Of a stretch of DNA of 7,220 bases, positions 6,762-7,220 are shown one piece after another. This stretch comes from an uncultured Bacteroidota bacterium (GTDB lineage: Bacteria > Bacteroidota > Bacteroidia > 2-12-FULL-35-15). The stretch is taken from contig CAIRRW010000228.1 of the NCBI GenBank assembly GCA_903881065.1, forward strand, positions 1 to 7,220, read 5' to 3'. Both the position numbers and the translations under genes were made by a program. The notes beneath the pieces are model-generated. The model made no database searches. It worked only from the letters and a program-made list of their open reading frames with translations, and was not told where the DNA came from. Position 1 is the stretch's first letter; each line of letters begins with the position of its first letter.

Positions 6762-6866
6762 GCGTAGCTTCCCGCTACGTCTTATATAACAAGTCCTCTG
6801 GACTTTTTCTATTGTTTCATTTAAGGCGGGACGCCTTGTTAAAAGCGACGTAGCGGGACGCTACGC
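6762..6866. repeat. REP-like cluster of four GC-rich hairpins bounded by 20-base inverted repeats
   Basis: The outer arms 6762-6781 and 6847-6866 are 20-base inverted repeats with one mismatch. Each arm is itself a hairpin: CGTAGC (6764-6769)/GCTACG (6774-6779), and CGTAGCG (6849-6855)/CGCTACG (6859-6865) with loop GGA. Between them lie AAGTCC-TCT-GGACTT (6791-6805) and AAGGCG-GGA-CGCCTT (6823-6837), and TAACAAG (6787-6793) can pair with CTTGTTA (6835-6841). So the element can fold as separate small hairpins or as one branched structure. It is far richer in G/C than its surroundings. This looks like a dispersed extragenic palindromic element, perhaps a MITE-like or REP-like unit, but copy number cannot be seen here. 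Confidence 0.65.
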
Positions 6867-7013
6867 AACGGGGTAACTTTTGAGTGTAACATTCTCAACC
6901 CCTACTTCCTAAAAACTTATCTGATAAAAGGGAAGTCCTTTTCTCCAACGCAAAAAGTAAAAGTTTAAAAAACTTAGTTCTTTGATTTCAAGTTTTTATT
7001 CTCTCAATAAAGG

Positions 7014-7220
7014 ATGAAAACAAATTGAAAAAAGCCAAAAAGCACATCTTAACGATTTTCCTGAAAATCTGTTAAGATTTAGTGAAAATCTTTTAAGATG
7101 GACAGGTAATCTTAACAGATTTATTGGAAATCTTTTAAGATGGATGAGTAATCTTAACAGATTTTTGAAAAATCTTAACAGATGGATGAGCAATCTTAAC
7201 AGATTTGTGAGTAATCTTAA
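7014..7220 (+). pseudogene. Possible heptad-repeat protein gene, ATG one base out of frame, cut by window edge
   Basis: From 7018 to the right edge one + frame stays open through all repeat units and reads as seven-residue repeats: N-L-x-R-(F or W)-x-x, for example NLNRFIG, NLLRWMS, NLNRFLK. The other two + frames contain stops in the units. The frame is closed upstream by TGA at 7015-7017 and has no ATG before the repeat. The nearest ATG (7014), with AAAGG just before it, reads only M-K-T-N-stop. Adding one base near 7025 would join MKTN to EKSQKAHLNDFPENLLRF. So it could be a frameshifted gene, a sequencing slip in an A-rich stretch, a rare ATT start (7024), or not a gene. The - strand is also open across the repeat (stop at 6996), which weakens the coding argument. 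Confidence 0.25.
7045..7220. repeat. 21-bp tandem repeat array, 8 full units plus a partial, continuing past the window
   Basis: Units start at 7045, 7066, 7087, 7108, 7129, 7150, 7171 and 7192, each exactly 21 bases with no indels, and a ninth begins at 7213. The consensus core is AATCTTAACAGAT followed by either TT or GG and a more variable tail such as ATGAGT. From 7066 the units alternate between a TTT form and a TGG form, so the true period is a 42-base dimer. Each core holds an imperfect dyad ATCT-N4-AGAT. Units have no unique spacers between them, which rules out a CRISPR array. The period is divisible by three, so any reading frame repeats every seven residues. Confidence 0.9.

Larger units (their letters stand above)
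6558..7013. other. 456-base stretch without a supported gene
   Basis: I see no credible coding region on either strand here. It holds a weak terminator candidate right after the lipoprotein gene, a long A/T hairpin, a cluster of GC-rich hairpins at 6762-6866, and a small stem (AAAAACTT at 6968-6975 with AAGTTTTT at 6990-6997). A direct repeat of TTCCGGC occurs at 6626-6632 and 6687-6693, flanking the A/T hairpin. Confidence 0.7.

Noticed and set aside
6885..6900. Third TGTAAC operator (TGTAACATTCTCAACC)
   Set aside because: The right half does not match GTTGC/GTTAC and no TAnnTTTG box lies at the expected distance.
6996..7220. Leucine-rich - strand frame across the repeat array as a gene
   Set aside because: It is open because the 21-base unit is open on that strand. 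It begins outside the window or at a TTG inside a repeat unit, and its non-repeat tail shows no domain.
7045..7220. CRISPR array
   Set aside because: The 21-base units follow one another directly with no unique spacers, the units diverge from each other, and no cas gene is present.

Overview
The window looks like the AT-rich genome of a member of the Bacteroidota. Three things point there: the C-terminal part of SprA/Sov, the outer-membrane translocon of the type IX secretion system, which is restricted to this phylum; promoters with the Bacteroidota -7 box TAnnTTTG; and starts preceded by A/T-rich leaders rather than Shine-Dalgarno sites. I cannot name the genus.

Layout, all confident genes on the + strand. 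1-2055: the last 684 residues of SprA, cut by the left edge. 2056-2787: mostly noncoding, with one doubtful small secreted ORF (2286-2651) that ends in a hairpin and a CT/GC-rich tract. 2788-3552: an exported, probably beta-barrel protein resembling DUF2490. 3628-5316: a CoA-disulfide reductase/NADH persulfide reductase fused to a rhodanese domain. 5447-5848: a DUF983 zinc-ribbon membrane protein. 5853-6557: a putative lipoprotein fusing a rhodanese domain to a thioredoxin domain. 6558-7013: noncoding, with a cluster of GC-rich hairpins (6762-6866). 7045 to the right edge: a strict 21-bp tandem repeat that runs out of the window.

The functional core is 3562-6557. The CoA-disulfide reductase-rhodanese gene and the DUF983/rhodanese-thioredoxin pair each have their own promoter. 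The two promoters share the same architecture: a TGTAAC-N4-GTTGC half-palindrome of Crp/Fnr type and an identical TAATTTTG -7 box, with exactly the same spacing. I infer a co-regulated reactive-sulfur (persulfide/sulfane sulfur) module with a cytoplasmic arm (the NADH-dependent reductase plus rhodanese) and an envelope arm (the lipoprotein carrying rhodanese and thioredoxin), with DUF983 as an uncharacterised membrane partner. The most unexplained structures are the 21-bp repeat, which is compatible with a heptad-repeat protein whose only ATG is one base out of frame, and the hairpin cluster before it.
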